NCBI GenBank assembly: GCA_947373185.1
Contig: CANBWP010000011.1
Span: 1-64,000, forward strand
DNA length: 64,000 nucleotides
Origin: Comamonadaceae bacterium
GTDB lineage: Bacteria > Pseudomonadota > Gammaproteobacteria > Burkholderiales > Burkholderiaceae_C
Direction: 5' to 3'
Below the pieces are notes generated by a model that was not told the origin of the DNA, did no database searches, and was given only the letters and a program-made list of their open reading frames with translations. The translations under genes and the position numbers were made by a program. Within the stretch, counting starts at the first letter, position 1, and every line of letters begins with the position of its first letter. Below, one piece after another: positions 9,422 through 20,749 of this stretch.

Positions 9422-9702
9422 GAAGACTTCTTCGAAGAGGGATGATTTAACGGGTGATGCAATAAACGCGATAGCCAACGCGGCGCCTGTTGGGGCACCG
9501 GGTCGTGGCCGCCGCTGCACCAAGGGTGACAACGGCCTAAGCGTTTGAGGGTGAGATAGCTACCGACGCCCGCGCCGTGTTGCTTCAAGGCATCCAAGGC
9601 ATAGACTGAGCAGGTGGGCTCAAACCGACATGCCGATCCTAACCAAGGGCTGAGAAAAAGGCGATACCCTTTTACAAGGCCGATCAATAGTTTTTGGATC
9701 AT
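9418..9702 (-). CDS. yidD: Membrane protein insertion efficiency factor YidD
   Basis: A 94-residue amphipathic, membrane-associated protein that aids YidC-dependent insertion. It has the family core with LSPWLGSACRFEPTCS and the later HPWCSGGHDPVP with conserved cysteines. The C-terminal ~20 residues are a Pro/Ser-rich extension. It overlaps both neighbours by ATGA (rnpA upstream, yidC downstream), so the three genes are translationally coupled. Confidence 0.95.
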   Translation of the reverse strand: MIQKLLIGLVKGYRLFLSPWLGSACRFEPTCSVYALDALKQHGAGVGSYLTLKRLGRCHPWCSGGHDPVPQQAPRWLSRLLHHPLNHPSSKKSS

Positions 9703-10136
9703 GGCTTGTTGGCTGCTCGCTCAAACAATTGCGCCAATTCAAGCCGAACAGCTTGTTTGAGCAGCGTGGAGGTGGCGCTGATAAATTGCTTGCGGTCAAA
9801 TCCGGCGCGCAAACGCACGACATGTGCTGCACAAGGCAGCCGAACTTCATACTGCGCGCTGATGGCGTAGATCTGTCGTTTGATGGTGTTGCGGGTCACG
9901 GCTCGTCGTGCCCAACGCTTTGGCACCATGGCGCCAAGCCAAACATCTGAAGGATGAAAGAGGGGGTGCTGAGGTGGGTTCGCTGTTGCAGTGTTTCCCT
10001 CAGCACTGACTGGGGCGGCAACTGAATGGCTGGTGTCAGGCAGGGCCAAGCGATGCAAAGCGAAATGTGGCGTGCGAGAAACCATGCCGCCGGCAAGGGC
10101 GGCCTGGAATTGTGGACGGGTCTTTAAGCGCTGCAC
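9699..10136 (-). CDS. rnpA: Ribonuclease P protein component
   Basis: The basic protein subunit of RNase P, which removes 5' leaders from pre-tRNAs with the M1 RNA. The RNR motif region KRWARRAVTRNTIKRQ is intact. At 145 residues it is somewhat longer than the usual ~120, owing to a low-complexity insertion (about residues 40-62) between the first strand and the RNR helix. Translation appears to start at a GTG (10136), giving MQRLKTR, which matches family N-termini. It is cotranscribed with rpmH, 53 bp downstream of it. Confidence 0.95.
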   Translation of the reverse strand: MQRLKTRPQFQAALAGGMVSRTPHFALHRLALPDTSHSVAAPVSAEGNTATANPPQHPLFHPSDVWLGAMVPKRWARRAVTRNTIKRQIYAISAQYEVRLPCAAHVVRLRAGFDRKQFISATSTLLKQAVRLELAQLFERAANKP

Positions 10137-10189
10137 ACCACTGCCGAGGCATTGGGTTGCTCAGCAGCCAAGCCAATGAAGGGCTAGGC

Positions 10190-10324
10190 TCAAGCAGCCA
10201 GGCGTTTACGGCCTTTGGCGCGACGTGCATTGATCACAGCACGGCCGCCGCGTGTTTTCATGCGAACCAAAAAGCCGTGTGTACGTGCGCGGCGTGTCTT
10301 AGAGGGTTGGTATGTGCGTTTCAT
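10190..10324 (-). CDS. rpmH: 50S ribosomal protein L34 (too short for the ORF track)
   Basis: I translated this 44-residue ORF by hand from the minus strand: it begins [18 protein letters not shown] and ends with a Lys/Arg-rich tail GRKRLAA followed by TGA. This is the canonical L34, a small basic protein of the large ribosomal subunit near the exit tunnel. It is the first gene of the rpmH-rnpA-yidD-yidC-mnmE block and runs divergently from dnaA, as in most proteobacteria. Confidence 0.98.
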   Translation of the reverse strand: MKRTYQPSKTRRARTHGFLVRMKTRGGRAVINARRAKGRKRLAA

Positions 10325-10543
10325 TTGAATCAGTTATTTTTGGGGGAAACCGGCGATTATCGCAAACTTTTCAGGGGCAGGCAAACCCTAGGAAGGCTGA
10401 CCCCCGAAAAAAACCTTAGATCCGATCAAAATTTCTGGTTTATGATCCCGCCAAGCCCCTTGTTCTGCATGTGGATAAACTCTTGATAATTTACTTTTTC
10501 GTCCCATGAATCTCCCATCTGTCCACAATCAAGGCGCTTGCCC
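10325..10543. other. rpmH-dnaA intergenic region, candidate oriC
   Basis: A 219-bp divergent gap. It contains one perfect DnaA box in reverse orientation (TGTGGATAA, 10470-10478), a weaker match CTGTCCACA (10519-10527), and an AT-rich patch (GATAATTTACTTTTTC) close to dnaA. Gene orientation flips here and the flanking genes are the usual origin neighbours. I did not see a dense DnaA-box cluster, so the functional origin may extend elsewhere, for example into the dnaA-dnaN gap. Confidence 0.5.
10460..10490 (+). promoter_or_regulatory. Possible dnaA promoter overlapping a DnaA box
   Basis: TTGTTC (10460-10465) and GATAAT (10485-10490) are spaced 19 bp apart, and the perfect DnaA box TGTGGATAA lies between them. 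That layout would allow autorepression by DnaA, known in other bacteria. The spacing is longer than ideal, so this is tentative. Confidence 0.35.
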
Positions 10544-11944
10544 ATGAGCCTCGGTCCGCACCCTACTGATACAGATGATGCGGGTCAAGCGCTGTGGCAA
10601 GTTTGCTTGGACGAGCTGTCCCAGGAGATGCCTGAGCAGCAGTTCAACACATGGATCAAACCCCTGACGGCCCAAGTTGCCGATGACCTGTCCAAGGTCA
10701 CGCTGTTTGTGGCCAACCGTTTCAAGCTCGACTGGATTCGTGCCCAATACAGCGCTAAATTGGCCGATGTACTGTCGCGCTTGCATGGTCAAAAAATTCA
10801 AATTGAGTTAGCGCTTGCTACCCGAGAAGCGCCTCCAAAAACAGCATTTTCCATGGCCAAGTCGGCGCTTGAGGCGCGGCCTGACGTGGCCGATGTGGCG
10901 GAAGATGCGCAAGCCGATGCGCGTCGCCACCGTCTCAATACGGCGCTCACATTTGACACCTTGGTGGAAGGCTCGGCCAACCGAATGGCCAGGGCCGCCG
11001 CCATGCATGTGGCCACCATGCCGGGGCATCTTTACAACCCGCTGTTTATTTACGGCGGCGTTGGTTTGGGTAAAACCCACTTGGTCCACGCAGTGGGCAA
11101 CAAACTGTTGGCTGACAGGCCAGATGCCAAAGTTCTCTACATTCATGCAGAGCAATTTGTATCGGATGTGGTTAAAGCCTACCAACGCAAAACTTTTGAC
11201 GAGTTCAAGAACCGGTACCACTCCTTGGATTTGCTCTTGATTGATGACGTGCAATTCTTTGCCAACAAAGATCGCACCCAGGAAGAATTCTTCAACGCCT
11301 TCGAAGCGTTGTTGGCCAAAAAATCACACATCGTGATGACCAGCGACACCTACCCCAAGGGTTTGGCGGACATCCATGAGCGACTGGTTTCGCGATTTGA
11401 TTCGGGCCTGACAGTGGCCATTGAGCCACCTGAGCTCGAAATGCGGGTGGCCATTTTGATCAACAAAGCCATCAGCGAAGGCAGCGTCATGCCCGAAGAG
11501 GTGGCCTTTTTTGTGGCGAAAAATGTGCGTTCCAATGTGCGTGAATTGGAAGGTGCTTTGCGCAAAATCTTGGCGTATTCACGTTTTAACCAGAAGGACA
11601 TTTCAATCCAACTGGCGCGCGAGGCTCTGCGTGATTTGTTGTCCATTCAAAATCGGCAAATCAGTGTCGAGAACATCCAAAAAACGGTGGCCGATTACTA
11701 CAAGATCAAAGTCGCCGACATGTATTCCAAAAAGCGGCCCGCCAGCATCGCGCGGCCGCGTCAGATTGCGATGTATTTGGCCAAAGAATTGACCCAAAAA
11801 AGCCTGCCCGAAATTGGCGAATTGTTTGGCGGCCGGGATCACACCACCGTTTTGCATGCCGTCCGAAAAATCAGCGCAGAACGTCAGCAATTGACCGAGT
11901 TGAACCAGCAGTTGCACGTTTTGGAGCAGACCCTGAAAGGCTAG
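10544..11944 (+). CDS. dnaA: Chromosomal replication initiator DnaA
   Basis: A 466-residue AAA+ initiator that binds DnaA boxes and opens oriC. Domain I is at residues ~10-90, a variable linker to ~130, the AAA+ domain has Walker A GGVGLGKT (171-178) and Walker [10 protein letters not shown], and the C-terminal domain IV helix-turn-helix carries the signature [11 protein letters not shown]. The ORF track uses a TTG at 10538; the ATG two codons later (MSLGPH) is the likelier start. It is followed by dnaN, the usual partner. Confidence 0.98.
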   Translation: MSLGPHPTDTDDAGQALWQVCLDELSQEMPEQQFNTWIKPLTAQVADDLSKVTLFVANRFKLDWIRAQYSAKLADVLSRLHGQKIQIELALATREAPPKTAFSMAKSALEARPDVADVAEDAQADARRHRLNTALTFDTLVEGSANRMARAAAMHVATMPGHLYNPLFIYGGVGLGKTHLVHAVGNKLLADRPDAKVLYIHAEQFVSDVVKAYQRKTFDEFKNRYHSLDLLLIDDVQFFANKDRTQEEFFNAFEALLAKKSHIVMTSDTYPKGLADIHERLVSRFDSGLTVAIEPPELEMRVAILINKAISEGSVMPEEVAFFVAKNVRSNVRELEGALRKILAYSRFNQKDISIQLAREALRDLLSIQNRQISVENIQKTVADYYKIKVADMYSKKRPASIARPRQIAMYLAKELTQKSLPEIGELFGGRDHTTVLHAVRKISAERQQLTELNQQLHVLEQTLKG

Positions 11945-12081
11945 TCCGCAGGGTGTTTGGGCGGGCGATACAAGGGCGGGGGTCCAGACCCCCTAAAGAA
12001 TGGTGAATTAAGGCTGTCAAAAGCCCAATTTGAGGCAAAAAATCAGCGAAAATCGGGGAGCCCCCGAAAACAGAGGAAGAC
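11945..12081 (+). other. dnaA-dnaN intergenic region with two GC-rich hairpins
   Basis: 137 bp without a gene. GGGGGT pairs with ACCCCC around CCAG (11978-11993), and TCGGGG with CCCCGA around AGC (12053-12067), the second just before the dnaN ribosome-binding site (GAGGAAG). Neither has a T-run. They may modulate read-through or dnaN translation. I see no DnaA-box match here. Confidence 0.4.
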
Positions 12082-13191
12082 ATGATCGTACTGAAGGCCA
12101 CCCAAGACAAACTGCTGTCAGTTTTGCAATCCGTTTCTGGCATTGTGGAACGTCGTCACACCTTGCCAGTTTTGGCCAATGTGCTGATTCGCAAAACTGG
12201 CAAAGCATTGCAGTTGACCACCAGCGATCTTGAAATCCAGATTCGCACCACCGCCGAAATGGATGGCGATGCCGGTGACTTCACCACCACCGTGGGTGCG
12301 CGCAAACTGATCGACATTTTGCGCACCATGCCTTCTGATCAAACGGTGAGCTTGGAATCCAGCCAAAGCAAATTGATTTTGAAAGGCGGCAAATCCAAAT
12401 TCACTTTGCAGACCTTGCCTGCAGAAGATTTTCCGCTGGTGCAAGAAGCAGCCAGCTTTGGCCCTGTGTTCAGCATTCCGCAAAAAACCTTGAAGCAGTT
12501 GCTCGGCCAAGTGTCTTTTGCCATGGCCGTGCACGACATTCGCTACTACCTCAATGGCATTTTGTTTGTGGCTGAAGGCAAGCAGTTGTCTTTGGTGTCC
12601 ACCGATGGTCACCGCTTGGCATATGCCTCGGCCACCTTGGACACCGATGTGCCCAACAAGCAAGAAGTCATCTTGCCCCGCAAAACCGTGCTCGAATTGC
12701 AGCGCTTGCTCAGCGATGCTGAAGGCGCCATCGACATGCAGTTTGCCAACAACCAAGCCAAGTTCAGTTTTGGCGGCATGGAGTTTGTGACCAAACTCGT
12801 TGAAGGCAAGTTCCCCGATTACAACCGTGTGATTCCCAAAGGCCATCGCAACAACCTGACGCTGGGTCGTCAAGCCTTGTTGTCGTGCTTGCAGCGCACC
12901 GCCATCCTCACCAGCGACAAATTCAAAGGCGTTCGCCTCAATTTGGACCCTGGTACGTTGCGCGTGGCATCGACCAACGCCGAGCAAGAAGAAGCCGTGG
13001 ACGAACTCGACATTGACTACGGTGGTGACAGCATCGAAATTGGCTTCAACGTGACCTACATCATCGATGTGCTCACCAACATGGGCCAAGACATGGTGCG
13101 CATTGATTTGGCCGACGCCAACAGTTCTGCACTCATCACCATCCCCGACAACGACCAGTTCAAATACGTGGTGATGCCCATGCGCATTTAA
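12082..13191 (+). CDS. dnaN: DNA polymerase III subunit beta (sliding clamp)
   Basis: A 369-residue clamp that encircles DNA as a dimer and gives the replicase its processivity. Three repeated clamp domains are recognisable, and the C-terminus ends YVVMPMRI, matching the family end. The start MIVLKATQDKL follows a good GAGGAAG ribosome-binding site. It lies between dnaA and gyrB on the same strand. The long antisense ORF over it (399 residues) is a codon-bias shadow. Confidence 0.98.
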   Translation: MIVLKATQDKLLSVLQSVSGIVERRHTLPVLANVLIRKTGKALQLTTSDLEIQIRTTAEMDGDAGDFTTTVGARKLIDILRTMPSDQTVSLESSQSKLILKGGKSKFTLQTLPAEDFPLVQEAASFGPVFSIPQKTLKQLLGQVSFAMAVHDIRYYLNGILFVAEGKQLSLVSTDGHRLAYASATLDTDVPNKQEVILPRKTVLELQRLLSDAEGAIDMQFANNQAKFSFGGMEFVTKLVEGKFPDYNRVIPKGHRNNLTLGRQALLSCLQRTAILTSDKFKGVRLNLDPGTLRVASTNAEQEEAVDELDIDYGGDSIEIGFNVTYIIDVLTNMGQDMVRIDLADANSSALITIPDNDQFKYVVMPMRI

Positions 13192-13217
13192 GGCCTGAGT
13201 TGCTGAAGGTAAGTTAA

Positions 13218-15899
<2,682 letters not shown>

Positions 15900-15983
15900 T
15901 GTCCATGCCCAGCTAGGCTTGCACTGCGCCATGTTCAGCTAAATTAACGGCTTGCTCGTCCCATCAGGACCCAGGCTAGAGCC

Positions 15984-16859
15984 TTATGCTTGAGTCGGCA
16001 TGCGCCGACCTGCCGTCATGGCGCTGCCCATGGAGGCGATCATGATCAGGCCAATGGCGCTGATTTGTTGGGTGCTCAGTTGCTCTGACAACACCCACCA
16101 GCCAGCCAGGGCACCTACGGCGGGCTCCAGACTCAGCAAGATGCTGAAGCTTTGTTTGGGCAAATGCTTGAGCGAATACATTTCCAAACTGTAGGGGATG
16201 GCGCTAGACAGCAAGGCAATGCCCAACCCAGCCAGCATCCAAGTTACGTTCAACAAAGAAGCGCCTGCTACGCTGATGCCGAACGGCAAGACCAACAAAG
16301 CGGCAACCATCATGCCCATGGGTGTGGCCAAAGCACCAAATCGATCGGCCACTCGTTGACCCAGCACGATGTAGCCGGCCCAGCACATCCCTGCACCCAA
16401 AGCGAAAGCCATGCCCACTGGGTCAATGGCGCGGTTGTCACCACCCAAATTGAATGAATCGCCCAATGGCAAGATCAAGCCTAAACCTGCCACTGCCAGT
16501 GTCACCCACAGGTAATCGATGGGTTTTTTGGATGACCACAAAGCCACAGCCAACGGGCCTGAGAACTCAATGGCGATGGCCAAGCCAAAAGGCAAGGTGG
16601 CGATGGCGCCGTAAAAGAGCAAGTTCATGGCGCCCAAGGTGGCGCCAAACAACATCAGGGGTGGTGCTTCGGCCCAAGTCCACTTGCGGCGCCAGGGTCG
16701 CCAAAAGGCCATGAGCAATAGGGTGGAAAACAGCAGGCGATAAGTGGTCGTTCCCTCGGCGCCCACATGGGGGAACAAGCCTTTGGCCAGCGAGGTGCCC
16801 GCGCACAATGTGATCAAACTGCCCAAAAGGGCGGCAACCGGTAAAAAAGGAAATCGCAA
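15984..16859 (-). CDS. EamA/RhtA-family inner-membrane exporter
   Basis: A 291-residue DMT-superfamily protein with about ten hydrophobic segments in two EamA repeats, resembling RhtA threonine/homoserine exporters. The substrate is inferred only as an amino acid or small metabolite. The frame begins at a TTG (16859), with GGGAA a few bases upstream and no early in-frame ATG, so a TTG start is likely. It sits alone, convergent with gyrB. Confidence 0.85.
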   Translation of the reverse strand: MRFPFLPVAALLGSLITLCAGTSLAKGLFPHVGAEGTTTYRLLFSTLLLMAFWRPWRRKWTWAEAPPLMLFGATLGAMNLLFYGAIATLPFGLAIAIEFSGPLAVALWSSKKPIDYLWVTLAVAGLGLILPLGDSFNLGGDNRAIDPVGMAFALGAGMCWAGYIVLGQRVADRFGALATPMGMMVAALLVLPFGISVAGASLLNVTWMLAGLGIALLSSAIPYSLEMYSLKHLPKQSFSILLSLEPAVGALAGWWVLSEQLSTQQISAIGLIMIASMGSAMTAGRRMPTQA

Positions 16860-16922
16860 GTTTTATTTCCCAAGAGATGGGCGCATCATAGCGGGGTGTT
16901 TCATCATTGAGAGTTCAAAGCC

Positions 16923-17333
16923 ATGTCGCAAAACAATGCCTATGCCAATTTCGCCAAAAAAGTGGCGCACGTGTGTGGCCGGCCTCGCACGTTCACCTTG
17001 GCGTTTGCGATCATTGTGGTTTGGATTTTGACGGGTCCGTTGTTTGCTTTCAGCGACACTTGGCAACTGGTCATCAATACTGGCACCACCATCATCACCT
17101 TTTTGATGGTGTTCCTGATTCAAAACACGCAAAACCGTGACACCGAAGCCATTCAATTGAAGCTGGACGAACTCATTCGTGCGACGCAGGGGGCACATAA
17201 CGCCCTTTTGGATTTGGAAGAATTAGAAGAAGAAAATTTGGACGCCTTCAAACAAAAGTACCAGGCACTGGCCCAATTGGCGAGACAACAGCTGGTTTTG
17301 GGACAGGGCGACACGGACACGCCTGAGCCTTGA
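16923..17333 (+). CDS. Low-affinity iron permease family protein
   Basis: A 136-residue membrane protein. Two hydrophobic segments (about residues 25-45 and 50-66) are followed by FLIQNTQNRDTEAIQLKLDEL, the conserved core of the low-affinity iron permease/DUF family also found in fungi. The C-terminal ~45 residues are a charged, probably coiled-coil tail rich in Glu, Leu and Gln. Iron transport in bacteria by this family is not well established, so the name is a family label. Confidence 0.8.
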   Translation: MSQNNAYANFAKKVAHVCGRPRTFTLAFAIIVVWILTGPLFAFSDTWQLVINTGTTIITFLMVFLIQNTQNRDTEAIQLKLDELIRATQGAHNALLDLEELEEENLDAFKQKYQALAQLARQQLVLGQGDTDTPEP

Positions 17334-17474
17334 ACGGACCATTTTCAAGAAATCAGCCCCCGCGGCAAGGGCTTTCGATCGTGCAGGAGCCCCGCATACA
17401 ATCGGAGGTTGCCCTAGAAGGCTGACGCAAAGTCGACTTTCTGGGAATTTCTGTTTAATTATTCGTGGAGTCCG

Positions 17475-17813
17475 ATGATGTTCATTTCATCCGCATTTGC
17501 CCAAACCGCCCCAGCCGCTGCCGCCGCTGGTGGAGACATGCAATCTTCTTTGATGAGCATGTTGCCCCTGCTTTTGATGTTCGTGGTGTTGTACTTCGTC
17601 ATGATTCGCCCCCAAATGAAAAAGCAAAAAGAACACAAAGCCATGATTGATGCTTTGGCCAAAGGTGACGAAATCATCACTGCAGGTGGTTTCTTGGGCA
17701 AAGTCAGCAAATTGGGCGATGGCTATTTGAGCGTTGAAATTGCCAATGGCGTTGAAGTTCAAATGCAACGCTCTGCCGTGGTGCAAGTTTTGCCCAAGGG
17801 CTCGATCAAGTAA
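17475..17813 (+). CDS. yajC: Sec translocase accessory subunit YajC
   Basis: A 112-residue single-span inner-membrane protein of the SecDF-YajC complex. The N-terminus is Ala-rich, the transmembrane helix is MLPLLLMFVVLYFVMIRPQ, and the conserved cytosolic part contains GDEIITAGGFLGKV. Two adjacent ATGs (17475, 17478) are possible after GTGGAG. It heads the yajC-secD-secF operon. Confidence 0.95.
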   Translation: MMFISSAFAQTAPAAAAAGGDMQSSLMSMLPLLLMFVVLYFVMIRPQMKKQKEHKAMIDALAKGDEIITAGGFLGKVSKLGDGYLSVEIANGVEVQMQRSAVVQVLPKGSIK

Positions 17814-17826
17814 TTGCAATGCGTCT

Positions 17827-17846
17827 TCAGGCGCTTGAGCGCCTGA
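17827..17846 (+). other. Hairpin between yajC and secD
   Basis: TCAGGCGC pairs perfectly with GCGCCTGA around TTGA. There is no T-run, so it probably affects mRNA processing or stability rather than ending transcription. Confidence 0.5.
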
Positions 17847-17888
17847 GCGTGCTTGTTGCTCTATCTCTTATTTGAAGCGGCTGCCATC

Positions 17889-19781
17889 ATGAACCGTTAT
17901 CCGGTGTGGAAATTTGCGATCATCGTGATCGCGTTGTTGTTGGGCGTGGTCTATACATTGCCCAACTTTTTTGGTGAAGCACCGGCGGTGCAAGTGTCCT
18001 CCTCCAAGATGAGTGCCAAGGTGGATGAAGCCACTTTGATGCGTGTGGCGGATGCTGTCAAAGATGCCAATGTGCCTGGCGCGATCCTGACCCTGGAGGG
18101 CAACTCCATCAAGGCGCGCTTTGACAGCACGGAGCAACAACTCAAAGCCAAAGACGCGATTCAAAAGGCTTTGATTCCTGAAGGCACTGAAAATGGTTAT
18201 GTGGTGGCATTGAACCTGCTGTCACGTTCCCCAGCTTGGTTGACGGCACTGCATGCTGCGCCCATGTACTTGGGTTTGGACTTGCGTGGTGGCGTGCATT
18301 TCATGTTGCAAGTCGACATGAAAGCTGCATTGACGCAAAAGACAGACTCATTGGCGGGTGACATTCGCACCACCCTGCGCGAAAAAGACGTGCGCCATGG
18401 CGGCATTGTTCGCAATGGCCAAAGCATTGAAATTCGTGTCCGTGATCAAGCACAATTGGATGCCGCACGTCGCGTTTTGCTGGAGCAGTTTGCAGACTTG
18501 CAAACGGTCGATACCGCTGAGGGCGGTGAGTTCAAGCTGTCGGCCAGCATCAAGCCCGAAGCGGCACGTCGCGTGCAAGAGCAAGCCTTGAAACAAAACA
18601 TCACCACCTTGCACAATCGAATCAACGAATTGGGCGTGGCCGAACCTGTGATTCAGCAGCAAGGCTTGGACCGCATTGTGGTGCAATTACCAGGCGTGCA
18701 AGACACCGCCAAGGCCAAAGACATTCTGGGTCGCACGGCCACCTTGGAAGTGCGCTTGGTGGACGAGAGCAGCGAAGCCCGTTCAGCCGAGCAAACCAAT
18801 GGCTTGGTACCGTTTGGTGCTGAGCGTTATTTAGAGCGCAATGGCCAGCCCGTGATCGTTAAAAAGCAAGTGATTTTGACGGGCGACAACTTGACAGATG
18901 CTCAGCCTGGCTTTGACAGTCAAACACAAGAGCCTGTCGTGAACTTGTCTTTGGATGGCAAAGGGGCGCGCATTTTCAAAGATGTGACGCGAGAAAACGT
19001 GGGCAAACGCATGGCCATTTTGCTGTTTGAAAAAGGCAAAGGCGAAGTGGTGACAGCCCCCGTCATCCGCACTGAAATTGGTGGCGGCCGTGTGCAAATC
19101 TCGGGCCGCATGACCACCAGCGAAGCCAACGACACCGCCTTGCTGTTGCGTGCGGGCTCATTGGCGGCGCCCATGGAAATCATTGAAGAGCGCACCATTG
19201 GCCCCAGTCTGGGCGCTGAAAACATTGCCAAAGGTTTTCACAGCGTGACCTGGGGCTTCTTGGTGATTGCTGTTTTCATGTGTCTTTACTACATGATGTT
19301 TGGCCTGTTCTCAAGCATCTCTTTGGCGGTCAACTTGTTGTTGCTGGTGGCCGTGCTATCGATGTTGCAAGCTACCTTGACACTGCCTGGCATGGCCGCC
19401 ATGGCCTTGGCGCTTGGCATGGCCATTGACTCCAACGTGCTGATCAATGAGCGCGTGCGTGAAGAGTTGCGCTTGGGTGCCTCTCCTCAAGCGGCGATTC
19501 ACACCGGCTATGACCGTGCATGGGCCACCATCTTTGACTCCAACATCACCACCTTGATTGCGGGTGTGGCGTTGTTGGCTTTTGGCTCTGGTCCTGTGCG
19601 CGGCTTCGCGGTGGTGCACTGCCTGGGCATTTTGACCAGCATGTTCTCGGCCGTGTTCTTCTCGCGGGGCTTGGTCAATCTTTGGTATGGCCGCCAGAAG
19701 AAACTCAAGTCAGTGTCGATTGGCACGGTGTGGCGTCCTGAGGGTGCCGCAGCACCAACGAGCCCTGAAGACAAAGCATAA
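17889..19781 (+). CDS. secD: Protein translocase subunit SecD
   Basis: A 630-residue RND-type subunit that uses the proton gradient to pull exported proteins through SecYEG. It has an N-terminal transmembrane helix, a large periplasmic domain with the LGLDLRGGVHF motif, then five helices with LALGMAIDSNVLINER. The start is the ATG at 17889 (MNRYPVWK); the ORF track begins 12 codons too early. secF follows after 14 bp. Confidence 0.96.
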   Translation: MNRYPVWKFAIIVIALLLGVVYTLPNFFGEAPAVQVSSSKMSAKVDEATLMRVADAVKDANVPGAILTLEGNSIKARFDSTEQQLKAKDAIQKALIPEGTENGYVVALNLLSRSPAWLTALHAAPMYLGLDLRGGVHFMLQVDMKAALTQKTDSLAGDIRTTLREKDVRHGGIVRNGQSIEIRVRDQAQLDAARRVLLEQFADLQTVDTAEGGEFKLSASIKPEAARRVQEQALKQNITTLHNRINELGVAEPVIQQQGLDRIVVQLPGVQDTAKAKDILGRTATLEVRLVDESSEARSAEQTNGLVPFGAERYLERNGQPVIVKKQVILTGDNLTDAQPGFDSQTQEPVVNLSLDGKGARIFKDVTRENVGKRMAILLFEKGKGEVVTAPVIRTEIGGGRVQISGRMTTSEANDTALLLRAGSLAAPMEIIEERTIGPSLGAENIAKGFHSVTWGFLVIAVFMCLYYMMFGLFSSISLAVNLLLLVAVLSMLQATLTLPGMAAMALALGMAIDSNVLINERVREELRLGASPQAAIHTGYDRAWATIFDSNITTLIAGVALLAFGSGPVRGFAVVHCLGILTSMFSAVFFSRGLVNLWYGRQKKLKSVSIGTVWRPEGAAAPTSPEDKA

Positions 19782-19795
19782 AGCGGAGCAGCATC

Positions 19796-20749
19796 ATGGA
19801 ATTTTTCAAAATCCGCAAAGACATTCCCTTCATGAAACACGCGTTGATCTTCAACGTGATTTCGTTCGTGACGTTCCTGTTGGCAGTGTTTTTCTTGTTC
19901 AGCCGCGGTTTGCATTTGTCGGTCGAGTTCACCGGCGGCACCGTGATGGAGGTGAGTTACAGCCAACCTGCAGACTTGTCGCAAGTGCGCGGCGTGGTCT
20001 CCGGCTTGGGGTACAACGACGTGCAAGTGCAAAACTTCGGCACGGCTCGCGATGTGATGATTCGATTGCCAGCACAAAAGGGCGTGAGCTCTGCGCAGCA
20101 AAGTGATAAATTGATGTTGGCTTTGAAAGCTGACAACGCAGAAGCCACCCTGCGCCGCACAGAGTTTGTTGGCCCCCAAGTGGGTGAAGAGCTGGCGGCC
20201 GATGGCCTGAAAGCTTTGGCTTTTGTGGTGGCTGGCATCATGCTGTATTTGGCGGTGCGCTTCGAGTGGAAATTCTCGGTGGCGGCCATCATTGCCAACT
20301 TGCATGACGTCATCATTATTTTGGGCTTTTTTGCCTTTTTCCAATGGGAATTTTCATTGGCAGTGTTGGCCGCGGTGTTGGCGGTGTTGGGTTACTCGGT
20401 CAATGAGTCCGTGGTGATTTTTGACCGAATTCGCGAGAACTTCCGTCGCTATCGCAAGATGAACACGGTGCAAATCATTGACAACGCCATCACATCCACC
20501 ATCAGCCGAACCATCATCACACACGGTTCAACGCAGATCATGGTGCTCTCGATGCTGTTGTTTGGCGGTGAGACCTTGCATTACTTTGCCATGGCGCTGA
20601 CCATTGGCATTTTGTTTGGCATCTACTCGTCAGTGTTTGTGGCAGCGGCCATTGCCATGTGGTTGGGTATTCAGCGCGAAGACCTGATCAAAGCCGCACC
20701 CAAAAAAGACGAAGACCCAGACGATCCCAATTCAGGCGCTGTGGTTTAA
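19796..20749 (+). CDS. secF: Protein translocase subunit SecF
   Basis: A 317-residue partner of SecD. It has an N-terminal helix, a short periplasmic domain with SVEFTGGTVMEV, and the conserved LGYSVNESVVIFDRIREN segment in the fourth helix. The tail is Asp/Lys-rich. Its TAA stop shares bases with the stop of the convergent dprA gene, and no terminator is visible between them. Confidence 0.96.
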   Translation: MEFFKIRKDIPFMKHALIFNVISFVTFLLAVFFLFSRGLHLSVEFTGGTVMEVSYSQPADLSQVRGVVSGLGYNDVQVQNFGTARDVMIRLPAQKGVSSAQQSDKLMLALKADNAEATLRRTEFVGPQVGEELAADGLKALAFVVAGIMLYLAVRFEWKFSVAAIIANLHDVIIILGFFAFFQWEFSLAVLAAVLAVLGYSVNESVVIFDRIRENFRRYRKMNTVQIIDNAITSTISRTIITHGSTQIMVLSMLLFGGETLHYFAMALTIGILFGIYSSVFVAAAIAMWLGIQREDLIKAAPKKDEDPDDPNSGAVV

